A DNA stretch of 36,127 bases from an uncultured Bacteroidota bacterium (GCA_903916255.1 CAIWVW010000041.1:1-36127), one strand, 5' to 3'. Positions 23,087 to 31,526 are shown, counted from the first letter of the stretch. The notes: generated from the letters alone by a model not told the origin. Translations and numbers: made by a program.

Positions 23087-24838
23087 TTATCGGATAATAA
23101 ATTTGCCTGATGAAATCAAATTGCCCTGTAGATTAGTAACTCTATATAAATATATTCCGTTTGGTTTATTAATAATATCAATGCGATTGTCACCCTGCGC
23201 AGAGGGAAGGGGCTCGGTTAGCACTTTTTCTCCTAATACATTATAAATTTCAAGTAGTAGAGATTCTTCACTCCGTTCAGAACGACAAACGAGGGTGAAA
23301 ATTCCGCTATTAGGATTGGGATAAAGATTTATACTGAAATTTGGGCTTTCTCTTGTTTTATTTCCTGTTGTTATTAAACATTCCCCATCTGACCATCTTG
23401 CTATAAAGGGATAATTAACCTCATTGGGTTTGGGGTTAACAGATGTTCCAACAGTATCATTTCCAAAAACAACAGAGGTATCAACTGTTCCACCATAATA
23501 AACGAAACAACCCGAAGAATCAACCGCGAGCGGTTGCACTACACCGTAGCCAGGAATAGATTGAAAAAGATAGCCATTTAAGACCGTTCCTGAAGAATCC
23601 ATTTTAATAAATAGAAATAGGTTGCCTGCGTCATTTTGCTTAAGAGTATCCATATCAAATACTACTTTTGCATTGCTATAAAGGACTGTGTTTCTGAAAC
23701 CAGTGAGATATAAATTTTCAGAAGTATCTACATTAATGCTCCAACCATCCCATTCCATTAAATCTAGGTCATACGATTGTTTAGCCCAAAGCGCATTTCC
23801 GCGGCTATCGTACTTTGCCCAATAAATAGAATAGTATTGATTTCTTGCAGATATTAAAGTAGTAGCTCCAAATTTTACCGAATCATTTATAAAGCCTGTT
23901 GTATAAATATTGTTTTCCTTATCGGTGCAAATACCATACCCCTCCGCATAACTTCGACTACCTGTGTGAGTTGATTGCCTTGCCCAAATTACATTACCGT
24001 TAGAATCGTACTTTACAATATAGGAATCATATAAAGAAGGTGATGTAAGTGTTTGAGTACCAAAAATAATTGTATTCTGAAAACATCCTGAAATGTAAAT
24101 ATATCCCAATTTGTCAATAGTTATGAAATGACTTAGATTGTAATAATTGCTGCTATTTGATTGTTTTGCCCAAATTACATTCCCATTGGAATCATATTTC
24201 ACTAAAAAAGTACCTATATTTTGCGTTTTTAAAGTATAGGAGCCAAAACTAACCGTATCACCAAAATACCCTGTAACATATACGTTTCCAGATTTATCAC
24301 ATACCAGACCTTGTCCGCAATTTACATTACCTCTTCCTCTTGCCCTCGTGCATTGTTGCGCCCATTTCACATTGCCATTTGCATCATATTTTGTAACATA
24401 TACGAGCGCATTATACTGGTTTTCCAATACAGAAGATTGAAAATATTCAGTATCCCAAAAGTTCCCTGTAATATATATGTTATTATAAAAATCGGTAGCC
24501 AAGCCAACAGAATTGGTACCTAATGGAGAAGTCCCATCGCCGCTTTTCGTCTTACTTTCAGAAGTCCGTGCCCATAGCAAATTACCATTTTCATCATACT
24601 TTTGTAAAAAAGCCTGTCGGCTTGGTCCTTTTATTAACAAGGTATCTGTCGCCAATACCAGCGTATCGTTTGAAAAAGTTCCTGTAAAACAGGCATTATG
24701 AAGATTATCTATTGCAATAGCATCTCCCTCATTTTGGGTAGTATGATTCTTTCCCTGCCTTGCCCATAGCCATGATTGGGCGGAGAGGGTGAAAAGGGAA
24801 TAACTGAAAAATAGAAATAAGAGGAGAATCTTTTTCAT
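23087..24838 (-). CDS. SBBP-repeat beta-propeller T9SS protein
   Basis: A 583-residue protein: signal peptide (about 1-21, ending LSA-Q), then about eight SBBP-type blades (pattern I-D-x-x-G-N-x-Y-x-T-G-x-F-x-x-T-x-x-F-G ... L-x-x ... K-Y-D-x-x-G-N-x-x-W-A-x-Q), then a type A sorting domain (LYPNPNSGIFTL ... YNVLGEKVLTE ... GIYLYRV ... SSGKFIIR). Likely a secreted or surface propeller. Two loops of the sorting domain carry in-frame insertions (CRSERSEES and EPLPSAQGDNR) that match repeats scattered in many Bacteroidota genomes. The gene is flanked by 67-bp hairpin repeats. Confidence 0.92.
   Translation of the reverse strand: MKKILLLFLFFSYSLFTLSAQSWLWARQGKNHTTQNEGDAIAIDNLHNACFTGTFSNDTLVLATDTLLIKGPSRQAFLQKYDENGNLLWARTSESKTKSGDGTSPLGTNSVGLATDFYNNIYITGNFWDTEYFQSSVLENQYNALVYVTKYDANGNVKWAQQCTRARGRGNVNCGQGLVCDKSGNVYVTGYFGDTVSFGSYTLKTQNIGTFLVKYDSNGNVIWAKQSNSSNYYNLSHFITIDKLGYIYISGCFQNTIIFGTQTLTSPSLYDSYIVKYDSNGNVIWARQSTHTGSRSYAEGYGICTDKENNIYTTGFINDSVKFGATTLISARNQYYSIYWAKYDSRGNALWAKQSYDLDLMEWDGWSINVDTSENLYLTGFRNTVLYSNAKVVFDMDTLKQNDAGNLFLFIKMDSSGTVLNGYLFQSIPGYGVVQPLAVDSSGCFVYYGGTVDTSVVFGNDTVGTSVNPKPNEVNYPFIARWSDGECLITTGNKTRESPNFSINLYPNPNSGIFTLVCRSERSEESLLLEIYNVLGEKVLTEPLPSAQGDNRIDIINKPNGIYLYRVTNLQGNLISSGKFIIR
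23186..23290 (-). repeat. Two in-frame dispersed-repeat insertions in sorting domain
   Basis: About 23186-23223 encodes EPLPSAQGDNR and about 23255-23290 encodes CRSERSEES. Both replace the two loops of the sorting domain that are variable in the other T9SS proteins of this window. From memory, both peptide signatures recur across unrelated proteins in Bacteroidota, as in-frame repeats do in Rickettsia palindromic elements. Confidence 0.55.
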
Positions 24839-25007
24839 TACTTACGTATTTACCCATACAAATGTAAAAATAAAACTGATATACGGAAATAAAAGTGTAT
24901 TAATCTTTTATTAACAAATTTGCAATATATTTATGTGGTAGTTATAATGCATTTGTTCCGTAACTTATTCGCTACAGTGTGCCAATGAGCAAAGCCCAAT
25001 AAAAATT
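24839..25007. other. Leader and promoter region of the SBBP gene
   Basis: It contains the minus-strand -7 box TACATTTG at 24859-24866 (plus-strand CAAATGTA), about 21 bp before the ATG. The rest is A/T-rich sequence in which I see no gene. The 67-bp hairpin repeat copy B follows. Confidence 0.55.
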
Positions 25008-25074
25008 GATGAAAGAATTTAATTGAAAATTAAACCATTAGTTAAGCACTGATTGCAAATCAGCGCTTACGGGG
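25008..25074. repeat. 67-bp hairpin repeat, copy B
   Basis: Direct repeat of 23007-23073, same orientation, about 2 kb away. It lies 73 bp after the stop of the LuxR-type gene, so both copies sit at the 3' end of a minus-strand gene. Confidence 0.85.
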
Positions 25075-25146
25075 CATAAAAGTGCAGCATATAAATAGAA
25101 ACATGCGTGGGAATTTTTGCAAAAAAATCAACCTTTTTTTATGCTG

Positions 25147-25812
25147 TCAGCTTACCAGCTGGTTCCTTACGGCATACATTACCAGCCCGGCAGTGTTATT
25201 TATGCCCAGTTTGCTCATAATGTTTTTGCGGTGCGTATTAACCGTATGCACACTCAAAAATAATTTGTCGGCAATTTCCTGGTTCGACAATCCTTCCGAT
25301 ACATATCGTATAATCTCCATTTCACGCTCGCTGATATTTACCCCTGCACAAACGGAATAGAGCGGACATCCGGCATCATGTCCGTCAAGTTCGCGCTTAG
25401 GAATATTTATAAGTGCATTCAGCACCTTTCCGCAAAGAAAACGCTCGCCTTTAGCCGTTTTAAGCAAGGCTTCGGTAATTTCAGCCTTATCGCAGCACAA
25501 AAGCAGGTAGCTGGTGACTCCGCTGCCCAGCACCACCGAAATTTCATTGCGTTGCTTAACGGTATTAAACGCCAGCACCTTCAGGCCCGGAACATATTTC
25601 ATAACCCGTTTAAGTATATCCTCGCTCCAGCCTATAGAGGATATGTCGATAGCCAACACATCGGCCTGTTTATTGCTGAGTTTGTCTATCAGTTCAATTT
25701 CATTCAGTACGGTTCCGGCGAGTTCAAACAGGAGCGATTCCTCTATCAGGCATTCCATCCCTTTTGTAAACAAGTAATTATCTCCCGCAACAACTATTTT
25801 AATTCGTTCCAT
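25147..25812 (-). CDS. NarL/FixJ-type response regulator
   Basis: A 221-residue regulator. The N-terminal receiver-like domain (about 1-125) has Asp56 in VLAIDISS as likely phospho-acceptor, but only one acidic residue (Asp11 in VVAGDNYLF) at the metal site, so phosphorylation may be weak or absent. The LuxR-type helix-turn-helix is at about 155-215 (ISEREMEIIRYVSEGLSNQEIADKLFLSVHTVNTHRKNIMSKLGI). No histidine kinase is adjacent, so it is an orphan. The -7 box TAATTTTG lies at 25841-25848 on the minus strand. Targets unknown; the T9SS genes on either side are candidates. Confidence 0.92.
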   Translation of the reverse strand: MERIKIVVAGDNYLFTKGMECLIEESLLFELAGTVLNEIELIDKLSNKQADVLAIDISSIGWSEDILKRVMKYVPGLKVLAFNTVKQRNEISVVLGSGVTSYLLLCCDKAEITEALLKTAKGERFLCGKVLNALINIPKRELDGHDAGCPLYSVCAGVNISEREMEIIRYVSEGLSNQEIADKLFLSVHTVNTHRKNIMSKLGINNTAGLVMYAVRNQLVS

Positions 25813-25840
25813 TTATGTATATATGATTCTTAAAGTTCGG

Positions 25841-25848
25841 CAAAATTA
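25841..25848 (-). promoter_or_regulatory. -7 box of the LuxR-type regulator
   Basis: CAAAATTA on the plus strand, TAATTTTG on the minus strand, 29 bp before the ATG. Confidence 0.5.
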
Positions 25849-25900
25849 AATTAATGGAGGAAATGGCAGCTACCGCAAAAGGGGTATTTTGTAATGGACA

Positions 25901-25938
25901 TAAAAAAAGCCCATCCGGGGGCTTCATCCGGACGGGCT
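25901..25938 (-). terminator. Intrinsic terminator of the 1066-residue gene
   Basis: AGCCCATCCGG at 25908-25918 pairs with CCGGACGGGCT at 25928-25938 (one G-T type mismatch). On the minus strand it is followed by seven T, a strong terminator 31 bp after the stop at 25970. Confidence 0.9.
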
Positions 25939-25969
25939 AAAACTTACTAATTAGCAAACGGCTTTCGGC

Positions 25970-28900
25970 CTATTTCTGCAAAATCATTCTCTTGGTATCT
26001 ATTACTTTACCGTTTACAACCAGGCTGTATGAATACACTCCATTAGCAAGGTTTTCAGGATTTAGGTTAATTGTTCCATTGCCTGTTTGGCTAAGTTGCA
26101 CTTCTTTCAACTGGTTGCCATAATTATCATAGAAAATAACCGTGGCGCCCAGTGTTCCTTCAGGCAGATAGTAATTAATTTTGGTACTTGTGCTGAAAGG
26201 ATTGGGAATGTTTTGATACAACAAAGGTGCATCGGCATTCGACAAGCTAACCTCCTGCGTATTGCTGATATTTCCATTTATTCCGCCCTGAATATTCGGG
26301 TTTGAACTTTGCGAACAGATTTGGTTGAGGCAGGTTTGCATGCTTTGCAATGCAGTTTTCAAACTATCGATAACTTGTTGTTGCTTTTCTATTTTCACAG
26401 TTTCCGTGTTATGGTTTTCAGTTACCGCTGAATCCACATCCTTAATAGCATTAATTGCAGTATATAAAACAGCTTGTTCATAAATACTTAAAACAGTTGA
26501 AGTATCTCCATCTTTATCACTTTTCTTGATTACTGATTTCTTAACTGCGTAAGGCGCAACGCTTGCCAGGTTTTGAGCTTTTAATCCGATGTAGCTATTT
26601 CGGGTATCAAGCCCACCTACTCCATTGTATTTATAGTTAATAGGCTTTAAACCCCGAATCACTTTTATTCCATCATTAAAAGATGTTATATCCTTCTTTA
26701 GTGTTGAATCGGAATAGATGTAACTTCCACCGGTTTCGATGCCGCCATTAACATACATTAAAGCAGGCAATGAACTAAAAGTTGGAAATGTTCCTAGATT
26801 AAATCCAACACTGACTATTCCGCCGTAATGAGGTACAAATATTGCGTATTGGGAATCTGTATCAATATCATCTGCTTCAAACCAACCTGCAACGTTATAA
26901 AATTCTGAACCCGAAGGAGGGGGCAGGTAGCTTTTTAACCCAATCACTGGATAAGGGGATGTTTGAGTGCCAGCAGACAAATCATCGTTTTCAACATAAA
27001 TGCCTATGCTAGTCTGAGACGCGGTTGAAGTTGCACCGGAATTTTGCAATACATCCAGTTTTGCCTGAGGTGTATACCCGCATGGGTTTCCAATTACAAC
27101 ATCTTCAACCCCTAACTGTTGGCTCCCGTTTCCGGCAAAATAGAAGTTATATGGCGAACCTGCATTTGAAAGAAGGTTATACCCGCCATTATCAGTCATG
27201 GGTGTCAGACCTCCTGATGAACAATACCCTAGCCCATTGTTTGCAGTAAATGATGGAGCTACATAAATCACATTTCCATATCCATCTACACTTAATACCC
27301 CTTGTGGAGCAGGGTTTACACCCATTATGTTAGTAAAATTTGAATTATTCAAGGCAACTGGGGTAGATTTAGAATTTAAATCATGGAATCGCAACCCGGT
27401 CGTTCCAGTAGCTGGATTCACCGCAACATAATAATAATTTTGTGCAAGTGGTTGAGCATTCCAATTATTTGGCCAAGGTGAATTTTCGGTGGCTATTTCA
27501 AGATTCGTTGTCCCCATTCCAGATGGAAGAGCGCCTGAAAGTCCAATTGCAGCGGTTACATTATTATTTCCCAGTTCCATTTCATTGCTTGAATACACTT
27601 GGGAATATGGGCCAATGGCTGAAGCATTACTTATTATATTTGCAGAAGTAAGAGAACTTGCTTTAGTTGCCTGTATACCTAAAAACATATCATCAAAATC
27701 TTTTACAACATTGGAAGTTCCGCCTGCACCATTTCCCACGGCAACATTACCGCCCCAGCAATAGGTTGAAGCTGGCACGCCTGCTTGAATAAAATTAGTT
27801 AGTGTCCCCGAACCGATGGCTGTGTTACTGTCTCCAGTTGTAAGAGCAGACAAGGCTGCATTTCCAAACCCACTGTTAGATTTACCCGCTGTGTACGCCC
27901 GCAGAACTTTATAACCAACTGCGGTATTATTTGCACCTGTTGCTGTTGTGCCACCCTCCATTGCCTGATACCCAACAGCTACATTATCATTGCCTTCACT
28001 ATATTCCATAGCAGCACTGCCAACAGCAACATCAGCCACCACTGTTGTATAAGAGAGGGCTGCACTACCAACTGCCACATTATCATTGCCGGAGGTATTA
28101 CTTTTTAACGCACTTCCACCTACGGAAGTGTTGCGCACACCTGTATTGTCATTCTGAGATGCTTGACTACCTATAGCAGTACAACCATCAACTGCATTAG
28201 GATTAAAATTTTGAAGAGCACTCCACCCCACCGCAGTGCAATTCATTCCCTCAGAAACCACGCTGGGATTAAGTTTTTGCAAGGTATAGGCACCTATAGC
28301 AACATTTTGGCTTCCAAAGGCATTTGGTGGCCCACCTGCAAAACCTTGGTCTGATGCAAGTGCAGCATAACCCATAGCAGTATTTTCATACCCTTGCGTC
28401 ATATTATACATTGTTTCATATCCGACCCCACAATTACGATATCCTGAAGTATTTTTATAAAGTGTATATCCACCTACAGCCACATTATCGCTCGCCGTAT
28501 TGTAGAATAAAGTGGAAGGGCCAATTGCAACGCTTGCATTGCCTGTAGTATTTGTAACTAAAGAATTTAAGCCAACTGCTACATTACTATCGCCATAATT
28601 ATTTCTCAAACTATTATAACCAATACCGGTATTATCATACCCGCAGCCTGAAGAACTATTTCCATTTAAACTGTACGCTCCAACGCCCGTGTTTTGATAG
28701 TTCACAGCCCCCCCGTATGCATTATAATATAACGCCGCTATCCCAATACCTGTATTGCCCGCGGCATTACTACCTGTTCCATCTGTATAATACAAAGCCC
28801 GATATCCATCAGCGGTATTACCCCAAGCCTGAGTAAGACTATATAAAGCCTGCGAACCTGTGGCGGTATTCTCAAAACCATCGATTCCCATAGCAGGCCA

Positions 28901-29170
28901 ATTATAGAGATTATACATTGTTTGAAACCCTATCGCTGTATTATCGTTTCCGTTTACTGCCGTATTGCCAGTAGGTCCAAATGTATTTACACCATATCCT
29001 GTGTTATTTGTTCCACCTGGACAAGAAGTTATATCACCGATTGAATAAGTTGAACAGGAGGAAAGACCATCTTGAGTAGCTCCTCCATACGTAGTATTAG
29101 TCTGCCCAAACCCCTTCCCTGCCAACAATAGCAAGCAGGTTCCGATTGTTAGAAATTTTAGATTTTTCAT
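25970..29170 (-). CDS. YadA-head/S74-chaperone/T9SS surface protein
   Basis: A 1066-residue protein in three parts after a signal peptide (1-23, ending GFG-Q). Residues about 30-510 are some twenty YadA-head-like repeats (N-T-A-[VI]-G-x-x-A-L-x-x-x-T-x-G-x-[DN]-N). A linker region of about 300 residues follows. At about 820-915 is a tail-fibre S74 intramolecular-chaperone domain (SDSTLKKDI ... GLKPINYKYN ... YIGLKAQNLASVAPYAV). Then come a coiled coil (about 900-955) and a type A sorting domain (LYQNIPNPFSTSTKINYYLPEG ... GVYSYSLVVNGKVIDTKRMILQK). It is likely a trimeric adhesin. S74 self-cleavage would separate the sorting domain from the head, so either cleavage is absent or the order of events is special. 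Confidence 0.92.
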   Translation of the reverse strand: MKNLKFLTIGTCLLLLAGKGFGQTNTTYGGATQDGLSSCSTYSIGDITSCPGGTNNTGYGVNTFGPTGNTAVNGNDNTAIGFQTMYNLYNWPAMGIDGFENTATGSQALYSLTQAWGNTADGYRALYYTDGTGSNAAGNTGIGIAALYYNAYGGAVNYQNTGVGAYSLNGNSSSGCGYDNTGIGYNSLRNNYGDSNVAVGLNSLVTNTTGNASVAIGPSTLFYNTASDNVAVGGYTLYKNTSGYRNCGVGYETMYNMTQGYENTAMGYAALASDQGFAGGPPNAFGSQNVAIGAYTLQKLNPSVVSEGMNCTAVGWSALQNFNPNAVDGCTAIGSQASQNDNTGVRNTSVGGSALKSNTSGNDNVAVGSAALSYTTVVADVAVGSAAMEYSEGNDNVAVGYQAMEGGTTATGANNTAVGYKVLRAYTAGKSNSGFGNAALSALTTGDSNTAIGSGTLTNFIQAGVPASTYCWGGNVAVGNGAGGTSNVVKDFDDMFLGIQATKASSLTSANIISNASAIGPYSQVYSSNEMELGNNNVTAAIGLSGALPSGMGTTNLEIATENSPWPNNWNAQPLAQNYYYVAVNPATGTTGLRFHDLNSKSTPVALNNSNFTNIMGVNPAPQGVLSVDGYGNVIYVAPSFTANNGLGYCSSGGLTPMTDNGGYNLLSNAGSPYNFYFAGNGSQQLGVEDVVIGNPCGYTPQAKLDVLQNSGATSTASQTSIGIYVENDDLSAGTQTSPYPVIGLKSYLPPPSGSEFYNVAGWFEADDIDTDSQYAIFVPHYGGIVSVGFNLGTFPTFSSLPALMYVNGGIETGGSYIYSDSTLKKDITSFNDGIKVIRGLKPINYKYNGVGGLDTRNSYIGLKAQNLASVAPYAVKKSVIKKSDKDGDTSTVLSIYEQAVLYTAINAIKDVDSAVTENHNTETVKIEKQQQVIDSLKTALQSMQTCLNQICSQSSNPNIQGGINGNISNTQEVSLSNADAPLLYQNIPNPFSTSTKINYYLPEGTLGATVIFYDNYGNQLKEVQLSQTGNGTINLNPENLANGVYSYSLVVNGKVIDTKRMILQK

Positions 29171-29322
29171 AGTCTTTAAAATTTAGTGTGTTAATAATTA
29201 GTACACCAAGTTTACTATGAAATACACCGATTTTTTTTGAAGCTACCTTGTGTTGCAGTTTGCCTGCATCAAGTTGCACTTTTCCTGCTGCGAAATGAAT
29301 TTTAGAATACTACCCGCTCCTA

Positions 29323-29766
29323 TTATCTTTTATTCGGATAATGGAAAAAAGCGAAAAAAGCTTTGCGGTAAGTTCTGTTGAGGGTAATGTAAATAGGCTT
29401 GCCATTGTCCGTTACATTGTTAAGGTAAATGGCATCCTCGTCAAGGTAATGAATGGCAACAGGCGAAACCAAATCCTGCTTATTCACCTGCAGCAAAAAC
29501 CCGGTTAGTTTAATTAACTCATCTAATCCGTGTCCGCGGATTATATACATAATATTGCCCTTCAGGTAAAGCAATTTATCGGCATGGCCGCCCTTAATGG
29601 CCCGCACCAATAAAATATCGGGCAATAAAATTTTTACTTTTTTCCTTCCACCCGAAAGGTTGAAAAGATAATAATCCTTCAAATGTTCATTAGCGGTAAT
29701 AACCGGCCCTGCATAGGGTAGGTTATTTTTCTCATTCAGCGAAATTACATGCAGTGCTTCCTTCAT
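29323..29766 (-). CDS. LytTR-domain transcription regulator
   Basis: A 147-residue protein. Residues about 45-145 fit a LytTR DNA-binding domain: LLPDILLVRAI, LLYLKGNIMYIIRGHGLDELIKL, FLLQVNKQDLVSPVAIHYLDEDAIYLNN and GKPIYITLNRTYRKAFF (the usual N-R/S-x-x-V-N and final basic strand pattern). The N-terminal ~45 residues are not a receiver domain, so it is a stand-alone LytTR protein, possibly a one-component regulator. Its promoter (-7 at 29847) carries three TACCAT repeats with a 21-bp period, the expected geometry for its own binding site, indicating autoregulation. Confidence 0.8.
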   Translation of the reverse strand: MKEALHVISLNEKNNLPYAGPVITANEHLKDYYLFNLSGGRKKVKILLPDILLVRAIKGGHADKLLYLKGNIMYIIRGHGLDELIKLTGFLLQVNKQDLVSPVAIHYLDEDAIYLNNVTDNGKPIYITLNRTYRKAFFAFFHYPNKR

Positions 29767-29846
29767 ACATCTAATTTTTACATACAGATAAAAAAATGTA
29801 GTTACAAATTAATATAAGGGTATATTATTTCTTCACTATTGTATTA

Positions 29847-29854
29847 CAAAGATA
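29847..29854 (-). promoter_or_regulatory. -7 box of the LytTR gene
   Basis: CAAAGATA on the plus strand, TATCTTTG on the minus strand, about 80 bp before the ATG. A TTG lies 16 bp upstream. Confidence 0.65.
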
Positions 29855-29890
29855 TGTGCAATGCAGATTACAATTTCTGCCATTTATTGG

Positions 29891-29938
29891 ATGGTATGAT
29901 TTATTGAGTAAATGGTATAATTTTGGCGGTAGATGGTA
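29891..29938 (-). promoter_or_regulatory. Triple 21-bp-spaced operator (copy 2)
   Basis: ATGGTA at 29891, 29912 and 29933 on the plus strand; TACCATCTA, TACCATTTA, TACCATCCA on the minus strand, 21-bp period. It ends exactly 36 bp before the -7 box, as in copy 1 at 11412. The linkers between units are also conserved (CCGCCAAAA and CTCAATAAA), whereas the 36 bp down to the -7 box differ. Confidence 0.78.
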
Positions 29939-29954
29939 AAACAGCCTTGGGCAA

Positions 29955-30533
29955 TTACCGGTTTTTCACCCAGTCGGCAAACTTTTTCACGGCCCGGGCC
30001 CGGTGGCTCAGTTTGTTTTTTTCCTGCAGCGTCATTTCAGCAAAGGTGCGGGTATATCCTTCGGGTTTAAAAACAGGGTCGTAGCCGAAACCATGGGTGC
30101 CCTGCTTTTCTCGGGTAATCGTTCCTTTCACCACGCCTTCAAAAAATAAGGGCGTATCCCCTACTCCAACTAAAGCTATAACGGTTTTAAATTCCGCATT
30201 GCGGTTTTCAATGCCGCTCAATTCGGCCAGCACTTTGGCAATATTATCGTCGGCGCTTTTATTTTCTCCGGCATACCTTGCCGAATAAACACCGGGCCGT
30301 CCATCCAGCGCAGCTATTTCAAGCCCGGTATCGTCGGCAAAACAGGGTGTCTTAAATTTAGCGAATATGAATTGGGCTTTTTGCAATGCGTTTCCTGCCA
30401 GTGTAGGCGAAGTCTCCGGTATTTCATCTGTAAAACCCAGGTCGGGCAGGCAAAGTAATTCTATGGATGCCGGCAACAGAGGTTTTATTTCCTCCATTTT
30501 ATGCCTGTTTTGCGAAGCGAATACTAAACGCAC
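29955..30533 (-). CDS. rdgB: RdgB/HAM1-family dITP/XTP pyrophosphatase
   Basis: A 192-residue enzyme with all family signatures: FASQNRHKMEEI at the N-terminus, CFADDTGLEIAALDGRPGVYSARYAG (about 59-84, Asp catalytic), GFGYDPVF (about 147-154) and LSHRARA (about 175-181). It hydrolyses non-canonical purine triphosphates (ITP, dITP, XTP) to the monophosphate and keeps them out of DNA and RNA. Soluble. The ATG lies just before a heptamer tract, so its promoter may have been displaced or supplied by the gene upstream at 30639-31322. Confidence 0.97.
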   Translation of the reverse strand: MRLVFASQNRHKMEEIKPLLPASIELLCLPDLGFTDEIPETSPTLAGNALQKAQFIFAKFKTPCFADDTGLEIAALDGRPGVYSARYAGENKSADDNIAKVLAELSGIENRNAEFKTVIALVGVGDTPLFFEGVVKGTITREKQGTHGFGYDPVFKPEGYTRTFAEMTLQEKNKLSHRARAVKKFADWVKNR

Positions 30534-30538
30534 TGTTA

Positions 30539-30636
30539 TAATTAGTAATTAGTAATTAATAATTAGTAATTAAGAACAGAATACTATTCAAACTAGACCC
30601 TTTCAATTGCTAATTACTAATTATTAATTACTAATT
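30539..30636. repeat. Inverted heptamer tracts with 35-bp spacer
   Basis: 30539-30573 is five units of TAATTAG type and 30609-30636 is four units of CTAATTA type (in phase GCTAATT/ACTAATT), exact reverse complements apart from two changes. A 35-bp unrelated spacer lies between. It can fold into one long A/T hairpin. It separates rdgB from the upstream minus-strand gene and could terminate or pause transcription. Confidence 0.88.
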
Positions 30637-30638
30637 AT

Positions 30639-31322
30639 TTATGCAAAGTCTTCTTCCTGCTGTTCGGCGCTTTCGTCCTCATCGTCCACCATTTCCGCAT
30701 CTTCCACCGAAGCATCTTCTTCGGTTTCTTCATCCGGAGTTTCCAATGCCACTTCTTTCACTATACGGCGTGGAATTACTTCATCCTCTTCTTCTGCAAC
30801 ATCAAATTCGTGCGCTGCTTCAGGATGCACATATGTGTCTTCAGCATCATCGACAATAGCAGCTTCAATTTCTTCTTCTTCCACCACCGGGATATCGGCA
30901 GGCGAAGTAACTTTATATTGGGCAGGAGCAGCACCTACGCTTTTATTTATGCGCGGATAGGTTACAGATGCTTCCGGAATAATTTTCATCAGCTCGATTT
31001 GTAATACCCAATTGGCGCCTTCAGGGTCAAACTCATAAATAAATTTTTGGTGCGGGTCCTCCATAAATGCGGCCAGTTTTGTTTCGTGCATCCAGGTGCC
31101 TTTCAGCCCGGCGCTATGGTTTTTGTGCAGCAATATTATTTCCTTGCCTTTGCGCCAGGTATCGTTACTTACAAAAAAAGAAGTTGGATGCGCACCATCG
31201 AAACCGATGGCAGTTTGGATTATTTTATGAAAATCCTCGAAAGTCTGGGTCGACCTTATTTCTATTTCACGAATAACGCTTTCGTCGTCTTCAAAGTACA
31301 CTTTAAATCTATATACAGCCAT
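30639..31322 (-). CDS. Plasmid pRiA4b ORF-3-family protein with acidic tail
   Basis: A 227-residue protein. The N-terminal ~125 residues match the pRiA4b ORF-3 fold (VYRFKVYFEDDESVIREIEIRSTQTFEDFHKIIQTAIGFDGAHPTSFFVSNDTWRKGKEI; KFIYEFDPEGANWVLQIELMKI). The last ~90 residues are a highly acidic, disordered tail (runs of Glu and Asp). The family has no established function. A -7 box TAGTTTTG is at 31375-31382 on the minus strand. The stop codon lies just at the heptamer tract boundary. Confidence 0.9.
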   Translation of the reverse strand: MAVYRFKVYFEDDESVIREIEIRSTQTFEDFHKIIQTAIGFDGAHPTSFFVSNDTWRKGKEIILLHKNHSAGLKGTWMHETKLAAFMEDPHQKFIYEFDPEGANWVLQIELMKIIPEASVTYPRINKSVGAAPAQYKVTSPADIPVVEEEEIEAAIVDDAEDTYVHPEAAHEFDVAEEEDEVIPRRIVKEVALETPDEETEEDASVEDAEMVDDEDESAEQQEEDFA

Positions 31323-31374
31323 AATTAGTTTACATTAACTGCGGTGTTACACGCCTCTTGTTATATTGTTTCGG

Positions 31375-31382
31375 CAAAACTA
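31375..31382 (-). promoter_or_regulatory. -7 box of the pRiA4b-like gene
   Basis: CAAAACTA on the plus strand, TAGTTTTG on the minus strand, 52 bp before the ATG. Confidence 0.5.
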
Positions 31383-31526
31383 TGAAAAATATTATCGTTA
31401 TTCAATCGCCTTACTCACAAAATTATTCCTGCGCTCATTTCTCCTTTGCCTATCGTAAGTAAAGATATACAAAATTATTTAATGCCGCGCATGGCAGCTT
31501 TTTATACTACTGACGGTAATAGCAGT

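Noticed and set aside
25970-29170. Prophage tail fibre
   Set aside because: The S74 domain is phage-like, but the protein has a signal peptide and T9SS sorting domain and no phage genes are nearby.
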